DNA of 64,000 nucleotides from contig NC_081414.1 in the NCBI RefSeq assembly GCF_030272615.1, positions 770,293,653 through 770,357,652 on the forward strand. Reading direction: 5' to 3'. The notes under the pieces are model-generated. The model was not told the origin of the DNA, made no database searches, and was given only the letters and a program-made list of their open reading frames with translations. A program made the translations under genes and the position numbers. Below, one piece after another: positions 32,957 to 42,364 of this stretch (position 1 is its first letter; every line of letters starts with the position of its first letter). The DNA comes from Cryptomeria japonica. Lineage: Eukaryota; Streptophyta; Pinopsida; Cupressales; Cupressaceae.

Positions 32957-33289
32957 GCATGATGTAGATTACATCAGTCCTAGAGCTACTTGCAAAATTT
33001 TACAGAAGGATTGGTGTAGAAGTGGAGTTATTCCACAGGGGGAGCAACAAGTTGCAGGTTGTTGATGTTGCACTGTGAAATTTGACATTAAATATTTTAC
33101 TTTCAATTTGGAATTGTTGTCAAATGGGGAGAAGAATTATGTGATTATGGGGAGAAGAACCAATGACAAGCTGAAGACATGGAGAGCGTGGTGAATACTT
33201 GGTAATGTAAACTAGGATTCCTATTCACAATCATAGCAGAAATCAATGCTATTGATATTTGTATTGCCATCAATGCCAAAGGGGGAGTT
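32957..33289 (+). other. 3' untranslated region of copia C
   Basis: Non-coding, with repeated purine tracts: TTCCACAGGGGGAGC near 33031, GTCAAATGGGGAGAAG near 33118, ATTATGGGGAGAAG near 33145, and the terminal CCAAAGGGGGAGTT at 33276-33289 next to the LTR. Confidence 0.6.
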
Positions 33290-33949
33290 TGTTGGAATTT
33301 GCATGAAGATTGCATTAATGATATGTTATGTTGTCATTAATGTCAATTAATAGGTAATTATATTGTTGATATTGTTGTAATATTATTTTGTAACTGGCAG
33401 GATGAGCTAGTGAAGTAAACTATAACTAGTAGAAAGAATTGGAGAGTTAAACCAGTAACCGGTAAACCCTACCTATTGATTTTGATAAACCCTAACCGAT
33501 TAAGTTTGGTGAATTGGTTATATTGGTTTATGAGATGATGATGACTGGCAATGATTATGACACATATGATTATTGTATGAAGATAATTTTAAGTGACTTT
33601 GGCACATTGATGTAACGGTTTTTATCTAGGGAATGAGCAAGTATATTGCATATAATGCAAAGCATGTGATGAGTTACTAAGATCAATAAAGTAGTGATCA
33701 AGGAGCGATCAAGGTTTTGTTGAATGATGTGTAGAGATTTCTATGTAATCCAATGGTCATACTTGAACTAACTTATTTGTAATCTCTATGAGAATTTGGT
33801 TTTTGTTGTGTTACCGACCTAATTGATTTATTTATAAGGTCAAGGAAGTTGTTTAGTTTTAGAGTTGGCAAAGATCAGTTGAGTGTGTGGTTGTCGAACT
33901 AGATGATGTCTCTACAGTTTGAGTAAAGGCAGATAGGAGCATGAAAAGG
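33290..33949 (+). repeat. 3' LTR of copia C, first part
   Basis: Starts TGTTGGAATTTGC after the polypurine tract. It is interrupted after AAAGG (33945-33949) by element D and resumes at 38206, since AAAGG is repeated at 38201-38205. Part of it (33930-33941) reveals the original sequence around the copia B insertion site. Confidence 0.75.
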
Positions 33950-34401
33950 TGTGAGATTTTGCCAAGATCAAGATCTCAATGAAAAGTACAATAGAGAGAC
34001 AAAATATAGGATAAGAATAAACTGTATTCTCATCAATAGATAAAATGATCAATTGTTCCATTTTCATACAATGTAGATGAGCCTTCTTATATAGGCAAGG
34101 CTTATGGATATGTGAGCACACAAACATGACATGTGGCTCAATAAGAAACAAGGGTAGGTAGGAAATAGGTGTGGGTAGGTAGGAGAAACAATATAATAGT
34201 CCACATGAGGTGGATCACCACTGAATGTGGAGTGTAACAACAAGATCAACACCATAAAAGGTGGAAATTCTCCTACACACACTATCCCAATGTGGCACAA
34301 CCACCCAAGTGTCTCATACCCAAACTACTATGAAATGCTTTTCCTAAGTAAACTTAAGTAAGTGTAATAATATCCAAGATGAATAATTATTTATACCAAC
34401 A
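33950..34401 (-). repeat. 3' LTR of element D
   Basis: On the minus strand it begins TGTTGGTATAAATAATT, after the polypurine tract AAGGAGGGT (34402-34410), and ends CTCACA. TATA box TATATAAG at 34086-34093 (minus). It parallels 37750-38200 closely. Confidence 0.8.
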
Positions 34402-34771
34402 ACCCTCCTTAAGTGCCACTTAGGGGAATGCACTTAAGTCTACAATGCAACTAAGCAATGCAAGATGGGTCCCGGCTACTAGGCCATGTTAGGTACCCAT
34501 GTACAAATGTGAATGCATGAAAACCAGTGCAATGAAATCTCTCACAAAGTGGGGAAAGAGAGAAAAACCCAGTGGGAAAAACCCTCCCCCAAAAGAGAGA
34601 TGAAAAACTAGATACAAAGAAATCTCATAGAAGTATGTGAAGGACAAAACCCCATGTGAGGAAAAAGTCCCCCCCATATGAGAGAAGAAGAGAAGCTAGG
34701 AAGCCCCCCCTCAATATGGAATCTGCACCAATGATAGAAGATTGATGTATGAAGAAACTGCTCCACGAACG
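34402..34771 (-). other. 3' untranslated region of element D
   Basis: No credible ORF. It holds two imperfect repeats of a short GTGRGGAAAAA-CCCYCCCC pattern on the forward strand (about 34575-34600 and 34655-34680). Confidence 0.4.
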
Positions 34772-36040
34772 TCAAACAATATTCCTCCCCTTAGGAAGAA
34801 ACAAAACCAAAGGTTTATCCATGAAGTCTCCCCAATCATGAAGGGAAGATGTATGAAGAAAACTCATAATGAAAGGAATCTCTGAAAACTGCTCAAGTGT
34901 CCCCATGTCGATACTGAAAGATGCCCCCTCCAAAGGTGGTAAACTGTGCCACACTACTAAAAAAGGCACTCTAAGATCTAGTGGAGATGGATGTAGAACA
35001 TGTCCCAAAGACTCACATGTCTCCTCAAAAAATAAAGAGACCTCCTCCAACTATTGTACATAAGTATCCACAATCATGTCAACCTCGAAAGAATGATCAT
35101 GTAGAGAATGAACAAGAGGGTCAGAGTGTTCGCTCACAACAATTAAAGAAGGATCACCTTCATCAAAGAGAAGATGAATGTCATTAATGATGTCTCCCAA
35201 ATCTGCAATGTAGGATTCCATAAATAAACCTGCAATGTCTATCAAGTAATCATCCCATGAATCTGAAGCTGGAAGACAATGAATATCCTGCTGCACTAAA
35301 TCACATGAAGGCAAAACTCTCACACTATCTGCATCATCAGGTGCAATAGGCGATGTGATATAAATATGAGGAGATGAAATACAAGACTCAAGAATGGGTT
35401 CACATGTGAGAATCCCCATGTTCAAGTGCCCAAAGTTCTCCTCAAAATTTAAACCATCACAAGAAGTGTGATCATCATGTGTAGAATCATCAAATGTGAA
35501 ATCATCATCATCAACAAAAAATGAACAGGAGTATAACCGAGATGCATGATCAACCATCCCAGTCACAATGATAGCTCTAGTCTCCAAGTCTCTAATGAAA
35601 ACTGACTCAGGTGTGAACTCCATAACTCTCTTAGTTGCGCCATGTGTGATTTGATAGATAGAAAGGAGATTGTTTGTCAAGTGGGGTACATACAACACAT
35701 TATTGAAGGATTTATCCCCAATGTCAATAGATCCTTTCCCAATCACATCTATGTATGTATGATTGCCCATCAATATCTACGGCATGGTGCAAGACTCAAA
35801 TGTAGAGAACATAGACTGTGAAGATGCCATATGATGAGAAGCCCCTGAATCTAGAAGCCATCTCTCTGAATCATGACTAATAGTAGCACATAGAGATTTT
35901 CCTTTTCTTGTCCCAAAAGAGTGAGTCTTCCCATTTGTAGAAGCCATGAATGCTTGCCCTTTTCCTTTTGAATGTGAGGAAGTGGAAGTTGATGAATCAT
36001 CCTTCTTGTAGACATTAGGCAAATCAATGTTATGCTTTTT
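34772..36040 (-). pseudogene. Protease and long acidic ORF of element D
   Basis: Minus-strand frame from about 36040. The protease motif WLLDSGASHHMASS (near 35825-35866) carries the catalytic DSG. A TAG at 35777-35779 is followed in frame by MGNHTYIDVIGKGSI and LYVPHLTNNLLSI, the rest of a copia protease and pre-integrase linker, ending with SRLYSCSFF. Where the integrase zinc finger should start, the frame instead enters an Asp-rich region (35051-35500). After TAG 35051-35053 it stays open for 92 more codons to 34772. I recognise no domain in the acidic part. Confidence 0.7.
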
Positions 36041-36903
36041 GATGATATTTGTGAGCTCATCAATCTTCTTAGAATGGCAATGACACTCCTCATGACCAAA
36101 ATATTTACAATAGGAACAAGTAGGTCTCTCTCTCTCTCTTTGGTGAATTATCCCTCTTGGAAGAGGATGAATCTCCTTGTTGTTGAGAAGATGGTGCTTT
36201 GTCCTTAGGCTTTGATTGCCATTTCTTCTTGTTTGAGTTGTCCTTTCCTTGATTTCCTTTGTTCCCTTGAATTGCCACTAATGCTTGAGACTTAGAAGCC
36301 TTAATAATGCCCATGCTCATCAACTTAGTTTGTTCCATCATCAAAATTTCATTGAAAGCATCAAATGTAGGCATTGTGTAGCTTGAACCCATTGTCATCC
36401 TATGGGTTTGGAAACTAGAAACAAATGTTGCATATTCTTGTGGAAGCTTGCCTATCAAGTTGAAGATCAATTGAGTATCCTTCTTATCAATGCCACAATC
36501 TTTGAGTTGTGCCCTCAACTCATTTGCCTTAGTAAGATAATCTTGTATAGTATCAAAGTTCTTGGGATCTAACATGGTGAGATCACTATCAATTTGATAT
36601 TCCCTAATCTCATCAACTTGACCATATAAGTCTTGCAACTTTTGCCAAGCATCCTTGATTAGAGTACACTTCTCAATATGAAAAATGAGATCCTTTGATA
36701 CATACTTTCTTAAGGTACCAATTGCCATGATATTTTTAGTGACCCAATCCAAGTGACCAACTAGATCAACCTTAGGATGAGCAGGAGCAACAATAGTTCC
36801 ATCAATGTAATGAGAGTCCTTTTTCCATAAGTTTACTCCATGCATCAATTTTCCAAGTAGCATAATTATGAGGAGTTAAGAGAGGAAACTTAGAAGAACC
36901 CAT
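36041..36903 (-). pseudogene. gag of element D
   Basis: The likely start is ATG 36901-36903 (MGSSKFPLLTPHNYATWKID), but a frameshift near 36800 separates it from the main frame 36863-36105. The main frame has the UBN2-like gag core: IEKCTLIKDAWQKLQDLYGQ, then ELRAQLKDCGID and FNLIGKLPQEYATFV, followed by a Lys/Ser/Gln-rich linker. The frame ends just after a GA dinucleotide run (36125-36139). In the neighbouring frame the CCHC knuckle CSYCKYFGHEECHC follows at once. It is either a repeat-slippage mutation or, less likely, a programmed shift. Confidence 0.75.
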
Positions 36904-37735
36904 AGTAGCAAAAAGGAAGGAACACAAGAGCACAAAAGCACAAGATACACCCCCCCAAATTCACTCAATCAAGAAACCCCCCAAAATGGTGATTTTGGCA
37001 CTTTATACTTAGTGCATATACACTTGCAAAAAAAGGCAAAGTGGACTTCTGATTTCAATTTACATCTTCTCAAAATGAGATCTAAGAGATTTCAACAAAT
37101 ACTGCTAGTGATCTAAACTGAGATCCAAGCAAAATGCAAGTACCAAATATGCCAAAAAAGGCCAAATACTGAAAGTACAATTTCTACTTAAAATCAATGC
37201 AAATAGATGGTAGATTATGAAACTAGATGAAAAAATATGCACTTTCAAAAAAAATAGCACCTGAAAAGGAGTCTATATGAGCCCAAATGAAGCCTCCAAA
37301 GTTCTAAAAATTAGGATTTCATGATTTCTGAAAAACCTGTATCCGAGAAACAGAAAAATACTGCACCATTGTACAGATCATGAAATTCTACCCCCCCCAA
37401 AAAAAATTGCTCAAAAAAAGGAGTTCGAATGAGTGAGATATCACTATTTGAAAATCGCCTACAAAATTATAATTTCTAGAAAATTTATGTCACGGCTTCA
37501 AACTTCAAATGCCTCTAGCTTTGGCCTCCGAAGTCCGATTTGGATGAAACAAAAGGCAAAACTAACTTTCTTGGACCTCCTAAATCCAATGGTAACCTCA
37601 GATTTGATCCATCAAGCTTAAATAATAACTTGCAATAGAAAATTCCAAAATGCAAACCCCAAATAGCATCAATTTCTCTCAATTGGCAAACCAATGACAC
37701 TCTAATGGCTTTGATACCATCTGAGATATGGACCA
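36904..37735 (-). other. 5' leader of element D
   Basis: Non-coding, rich in A runs on the forward strand, with C8 and A7 runs near 37391-37407. No ORF of note. The end nearest the LTR contains a first copy of GGCTTTGATACCATCTGA (37707-37724), a duplicate of the PBS. Confidence 0.4.
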
Positions 37736-37748
37736 GCTTTGATACCAT
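37736..37748 (-). promoter_or_regulatory. Primer-binding site of element D
   Basis: The minus strand reads ATGGTATCAAAGC next to the LTR end. The same sequence recurs 28 bp away (37708-37720), so the PBS region is tandemly duplicated. Confidence 0.55.
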
Positions 37749-37749
37749 C

Positions 37750-38200
37750 TGAAATTTTGCCAAGATCAAGAGCTCAATGAAAAGTACAATAGAGAGACAA
37801 AATATAGGATAAGAATAAACTATATTCTCATCAATAGATAAAATGATCAATTGTTCCATTTTCATACAATGTAGATGAGTCTGCTTATATAGGCAAGGCT
37901 TATGGATATGTGAGCACACAAACATGACATGTGGCTCAATAAGAAATAAGGGTAGGTAGGAAATAGGTGTGGGTAGGTAGGAGAAACAATATAATAGTCC
38001 ACATGAGGTGGATCACCCACTGAATGTGGAGTGTAACAACAAGATCAACACCATAAAAGGTGGAAATTCTCCTACATACACTATCCCAATGTGGCACAAA
38101 CACCCAAGTGTCTCATACCCAAACTAATATGAAATGCATTTCCTAAGTAAACTTAAGTAAGTGTAATAATATCCAAGATGAATAATTATTTACACCAACA
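37750..38200 (-). repeat. 5' LTR of element D
   Basis: About 451 bp, parallel to 33950-34401, ending on the forward strand TACACCAACA, followed by AAAGG. TATA box TATATAAG on the minus strand at 37884-37891. The inner edge (TGAAATTTTGCC) differs by two bases in length from the outer edge of the sister LTR (TGTGAGATTTTGCC). Confidence 0.8.
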
Positions 38201-38205
38201 AAAGG

Positions 38206-38936
38206 ATCTGAACAAGCAAGTGTAGTGCTATTCAAACAAATCAGCAAACTCCTGTTGTTTTCTAACAATTACAGTAGAATTCAAATCCCATAACCGGATA
38301 AGCTCTAACAAGCTTGGTGCTATTCAAATCCTCTAACAAGGTGATTCATTAACTTGGATTTTCAAATCCTCTACTGAGGTTAAACCTTACAGGGTATTGC
38401 TTCTAACAAGGCATTGTAGTCAATCCCTTAACCAGGTGGTTCTTAATAGGATCATTTCTTAACAAGACTTTTGTAAAGCTTTAACAAGCTAGGCTCCTAA
38501 TAGGGTGAACTTCAGAAGAGTTCAGATAGTTATCTTGTGAGTCCCATCTCACCGTGGTTTTTCCCATTTGGGTTTCCACATCAAAAAAATTTGTGTCAAG
38601 TAGTGAATGTTTTTGTGGTTATGTTCTTATGGTTGATTTACTTAACTAATTTGATAAGTCATGATAACCAGAAGAATTGAGAAATGAAGTATGTTGACAT
38701 ATGAAAAAGCATTTGGATGTTATGAGTTTGAAGTTGTTTACTGTTAATTTTTTGTAGCAGTCAACCGGTTTATCTTATGAGTTTTTATCTTGATAGTGGT
38801 ATTACATTGATAAATCTAAGTTTACTTTGAGAGATTTATTTTTGAGATTGGTGAAGCTTTTATCAGTTTTTCTATCTACTGAATCACCCCCCATCTCATT
38901 AATTGATCGGATACTTATTCTTTCATCATACCATCA
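38206..38936 (+). repeat. 3' LTR of copia C, second part
   Basis: Resumes with ATCTGAACAAGCAAGTG after element D and ends CATACCATCA. It is directly comparable with 28051-28783. The 5-bp target duplication of copia C cannot be checked, because its left edge is lost. Confidence 0.75.
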
Positions 38937-39014
38937 AACAATACATACAAAATTTTCACCACACATACATATTTCTACTCCCCCTTTGACAACAATGCCA
39001 AATTAAAAAGAAAA

Positions 39015-39063
<49 letters not shown>
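38937..39063 (-). other. 3' UTR remnant of a further copia-like element, with an (AT)n run
   Basis: Forward CTCCCCCTTTG at 38978-38988, then ACAACAATGCCAAATTAAAAAG. On the minus strand this is the TTTGGCATTGTTGTCAAAGGG polypurine segment found in the 3' UTR of copia A (7545-7565). An AT dinucleotide repeat of 22 units fills 39019-39063. Copia C appears to have landed in the 3' end of this older element. Confidence 0.5.
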
Positions 39064-39064
<1 letters not shown>

Positions 39065-39169
39065 CAATATTTGCATCAAAATGTTACATATACAAAAACT
39101 TAAAAAGTTTGTATTAAAGAGTGTTCACTTCAATTTGCAAGAAAATATACTGAAAGTAATCTTCATTTG

Positions 39170-39978
39170 AAAAAAATCATTTTACCATGTTTCTAGTAAA
39201 GTTTCAGTGATCTCAATGGTTGTCATAATCTGTGCAGAAAATTATTCCATTGCATCAACGGTACTCATCTTTGGAGTCACCAAAACTGCTTCTGCATCCT
39301 TGTAAACTCATTGTAAGATGTCCACTTTAGGTCTCAACTATTCCTTTAACTCCTTTAGCGATCGGAGTCTCTTTGCCTGTTCAAAATCATAGACATCTAA
39401 CTGACTTTTAAAATCATCCATAGATTTGCCAAAAGTTAAGATTGAATCCTGTAAAGGTATGTAGCCTTTACATATATTTGCTAGTTCCAGATCTATCTCT
39501 ATTCACTTCTTAACAATATCAGCATAGAAAAATGAAACACTAGATGTGTATGATAGAATTCTACCTCCTGACTCAATAGATTTCCTCAAAAGATCTTTGT
39601 TCAGAGATAAAGCAATCTTCCCTGTATCAATATCTTTTAGGATTTCTTCTCCTCTTTTCTTCCTATAGTTTTTCTTAGCTATAGTCTTAGTTGCTTCCTC
39701 AAGTGACTTGAGTTGATAAGAAGCATCTACAACCAACTGGCCAAGTTTGATAATAGTTATGGCCAAATTCCCTATAGCACTCTCCGGTAGATGACTTAAC
39801 AAAATTTCCACTGCAGTTTGGATGGTTTCTGCTTCCTTCCTCTATTCCTTAACTCTCTTCTTTAGTGCTCTAGATTGCATCACATTTGCAAACTCCAACA
39901 ATTCTGTTGCACTCATATTATCAACATTTATATGCCCTTTGATTCCAAATGAGTCATCATCATCATCAATCTAATGTG
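39170..39978 (-). pseudogene. Degenerate ORF of unknown function
   Basis: One minus-strand frame begins near 39978 with an Asp run, then DSFGIKGHINVDNMSATELL. It passes a TAG after KKRVKE and has an open core of 102 codons (39811-39503; LPESAIGNLAITIIKLGQLV). It then continues through several stops to ELANICKGYIPLQDSILTFG and FGKSMDDFKSQLDVYDFEQA. It is rich in Lys, Glu and Leu, with heptad-like spacing that suggests helices. I do not recognise the family. The position upstream of a copia-type polypurine segment suggests an extra 3' ORF of a Sirevirus-like element. Confidence 0.4.
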
Positions 39979-40685
39979 TTGGTTCCCAAAATGGACGACG
40001 GATTTACACTGCTATAGGGCAGAGACCAAGTTGATTTCATCCAAAAATCTATAAGCAGCCACCTCCAACTATCAATATATGTCTGGCTTGGACCAAAAAT
40101 AACAAGGATAGAAAGTCCTTCCATACTTTAGGCTTTGTAGAACTAGGGAGGGTGATCCCTTCAGTAATATCTCCTGCTCTCTACAATGATACTTAGGAAC
40201 TTACTTAAACAAAGCAAATTATCTCATAATAAGACTCGATAGAAAGGGAGAATGCTCAAGGATGGAAATTCCTTCAATGACCCTCAACCTTAAGTTGGAG
40301 TATGAGAGAGGGTGGGACAACTTTCAAAAAATACATAAAACTTAGTGAATGATATTCTAATATTTATAAGATTCGTTCTGAGAAATCATAGAGAAGATAA
40401 ATTGGAAGCTGAAAACGTAATGACATTTGCTAGCAAATACCAATGCCTTATTCATTTGGGTTATAAAGTCTATGAAAAGTGTTACTAAAAATATGATAAA
40501 ATTTTGTCTAATAGCTGGTCTAGCCTAAAACAATATTGCCTTACAATATTATTCTACTTACAATACTTCACCTGAACTGCTTATCAAATCCTATGGCAAG
40601 CCTTATTTTCTTTGTAATTTCATTGAATTATTTTAATTAAACCCTTGGACTAAAGCATTGAATGGAAGAATACATACATCATAAC
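39979..40685. other. Unassigned stretch left of the LINE
   Basis: AT-rich, no credible ORF, RNA gene or LTR end found. A TGTTGGTTCCC at about 39978 could be the start of another LTR, but I found no matching end. Confidence 0.3.
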
Positions 40686-40696
40686 AATGCAACAAA
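40686..40696 (+). repeat. Target-site duplication of the LINE, left copy
   Basis: AATGCAACAAA, identical to 48634-48644. Target duplications of this length are usual for endonuclease-primed LINE insertion. Confidence 0.75.
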
Positions 40697-40718
40697 GAAT
40701 ACATACTAAAAGCTGATC

Positions 40719-42364
40719 ATGGTGGCGAGCGTAGAGCGAAAAGGAGCAGGAATCCCAAATTTCAAATTGGGAAATGGTGAAATCCCTAAGAACTATGGAT
40801 TCCCTGGAGATTGTAGTTTTTTTGGGATCAGAACTGGTGATCAGGCAGGGGGTCAGGTACCACAAGGGTCAGAAGAGGACAAGGAAAAGGAAAAACTGGG
40901 AGAGGACAAAGATTCAAACCCGAGGGACCCACATGACAAAGGTAAGGGAAAAAAATGGTCTTCGCTCTTCGGATTGAAACCGCTGGTTAAATATGGGCTC
41001 CCAGAAGTAACAAACATTTCAGATCCTACCTTAGGACAGTTTTCCATTTTTGTTCAAGACAAAGAGGTCGGTATGACTGTTTCTGGCCTTTCTATGACAT
41101 TAGTAAGATGATTCTTTGGCTTTAGGCCTAACATTGATGATGTTAGGAATTTCATAAGGAGAAAATGGCTTGTTAAAGGAAAAGTGGAAGTGGTAGCACT
41201 GCCCAGAGGGTTTTTTACCTTCCCTTTCAACTCTGAAGAAGACATGAATAAAACTCTTTGTGAAGGCCCTTGGATGTTTGGCAAATCATCCCTTGCTCTT
41301 CAGAAATGGGCCCCGAATCTTGTCCTCGATGAGTCCTTCTTTGTTTTTTTGCCAGTTTGGATGCACCTCCCAAGTCTTCCATTGGAACACTGGAATGAGG
41401 AAGTCTTCAAGGGTATTGTGAAATCCTTTGGAGAACTCTTGTCAATCGACCTGATGACGGTGGCTAAATCAAGGTTAGTCTTTTCTCGCATTTGCATAAA
41501 TGTTAATCAAATGACAGATATGCCTCAATCCATAGACATCATTTCTAAATTTGGAACATGGTCCCAAGCTATTGAATATGAATCTCTACCATTTTCTTGT
41601 TTCCACTGCAAAAAATCAGGGCATTGGGCTAAATCTTGCCTGCTTAAGAAAAACAAGGAAAACAAGGTTGATAGCAACAACAAGAACAAAAAGACCTAGC
41701 AAATGATAAATAAAAAAGGAGACTCATCATCATCTGAGAGTAACCAAAATAAGGATATGACCGAACTTTCAAATGAAGCCAAGAGGAATGGGAGTAGTAG
41801 CAATGACCAACAAGATTGTGTCTGTTTGAATGACCAACTAGAGAGAACTAAAAAAGAAGAGCAAGGAACTGAGTTGAACAATAAAAAAACCCAAAGGACC
41901 AGGAGACTGGATCTGTTAGTCAAGAGAAGGAAGAATCTACTTTGGACTAGGAGGTTGGATCAGTGAGTCAGGAGAAGGAAGAGACCATTCCAGCCCTATC
42001 TCTATCAAAACCGGCTGAGGAAAACTTTTATGAAGCTCAAGTCCCTTCTGATTCTGAGCCTTTACTGCTTTTAACCAATGGAAGCCCAAAGCACAACCTC
42101 TGTAAAACCCCTTCTCATAGTGTGGATTTGCTAGATGGGAATCTTCGGATACTCGAAATGAGAGAAGGAAAATCAAACAAGGAGGAATCCAATGGAGGAA
42201 TCTCAACCAGAAGCAAGATCAAGAAAAAGGTAGATGTTGGAAGCCAGAATGAAAATCAGGGTAGGTCATCCCTAAAACATCAAAGGGAACAAGAAAGCTA
42301 GAAGAACCGTGCTGATGGAACACAGTGTTCCATAGAGTCAGCCCTATCCCCAGTTAAAGTATGA
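40719..42364 (+). pseudogene. LINE ORF1 (nucleic-acid-binding protein)
   Basis: Start ATG 40719 (MVASVERKGAGIPNF). A charged N-terminal region is followed from about residue 85 by a DUF4283-like domain: SLFGLKPLVKYGLPEV, GFFTFPFNSEEDMNKTLCEG, WMFGKSSLALQKWAPNL, WMHLPSLPLEHWNEE. A zinc knuckle follows, CFHCKKSGHWAKSC (about 41600-41641). Stops: TGA 41109, TAG 41697, 41948 and 42299. A one-base shift at the A run 41883-41889 moves the tail to another frame, where a GSVSQEKEE repeat occurs twice. The frame ends with TGA 42362-42364. ORF1 coats LINE RNA in the ribonucleoprotein. Confidence 0.82.

Larger units (their letters stand above)
33950..38200 (-). mobile_element. Element D: gag-protease-only copia derivative
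   Basis: This 4,251-bp element has two LTRs of about 452 bp (33950-34401 and 37750-38200) and a perfect 5-bp target duplication AAAGG (33945-33949, 38201-38205). On the minus strand it carries a leader, gag with CCHC, protease, and an acidic ORF. I find no integrase, RT or RNase H. The structure fits non-autonomous LTR elements that keep gag, sometimes called TR-GAG. It would need enzymes from a related element. Confidence 0.8.
28033..38936 (+). mobile_element. Copia C: decayed Ty1/copia element
   Basis: Order: truncated 5' LTR, PBS, gag, protease, integrase, RT, RNase H, polypurine tracts, 3' LTR. Copia B lies in its 5' LTR, and element D (33950-38200) in its 3' LTR. Without D the 3' LTR is about 1.39 kb. 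It is the same overall design as copia A, with a related LTR (AACAAGGTG series, GTGGTTTTTCCCATTTGGG) and similar proteins. All coding parts carry stops or frameshifts. Confidence 0.85.

Noticed and set aside
39978-40685. Possible second solo LTR starting TGTTGGTTCCC
   Set aside because: No matching CCAACA end or target duplication found.
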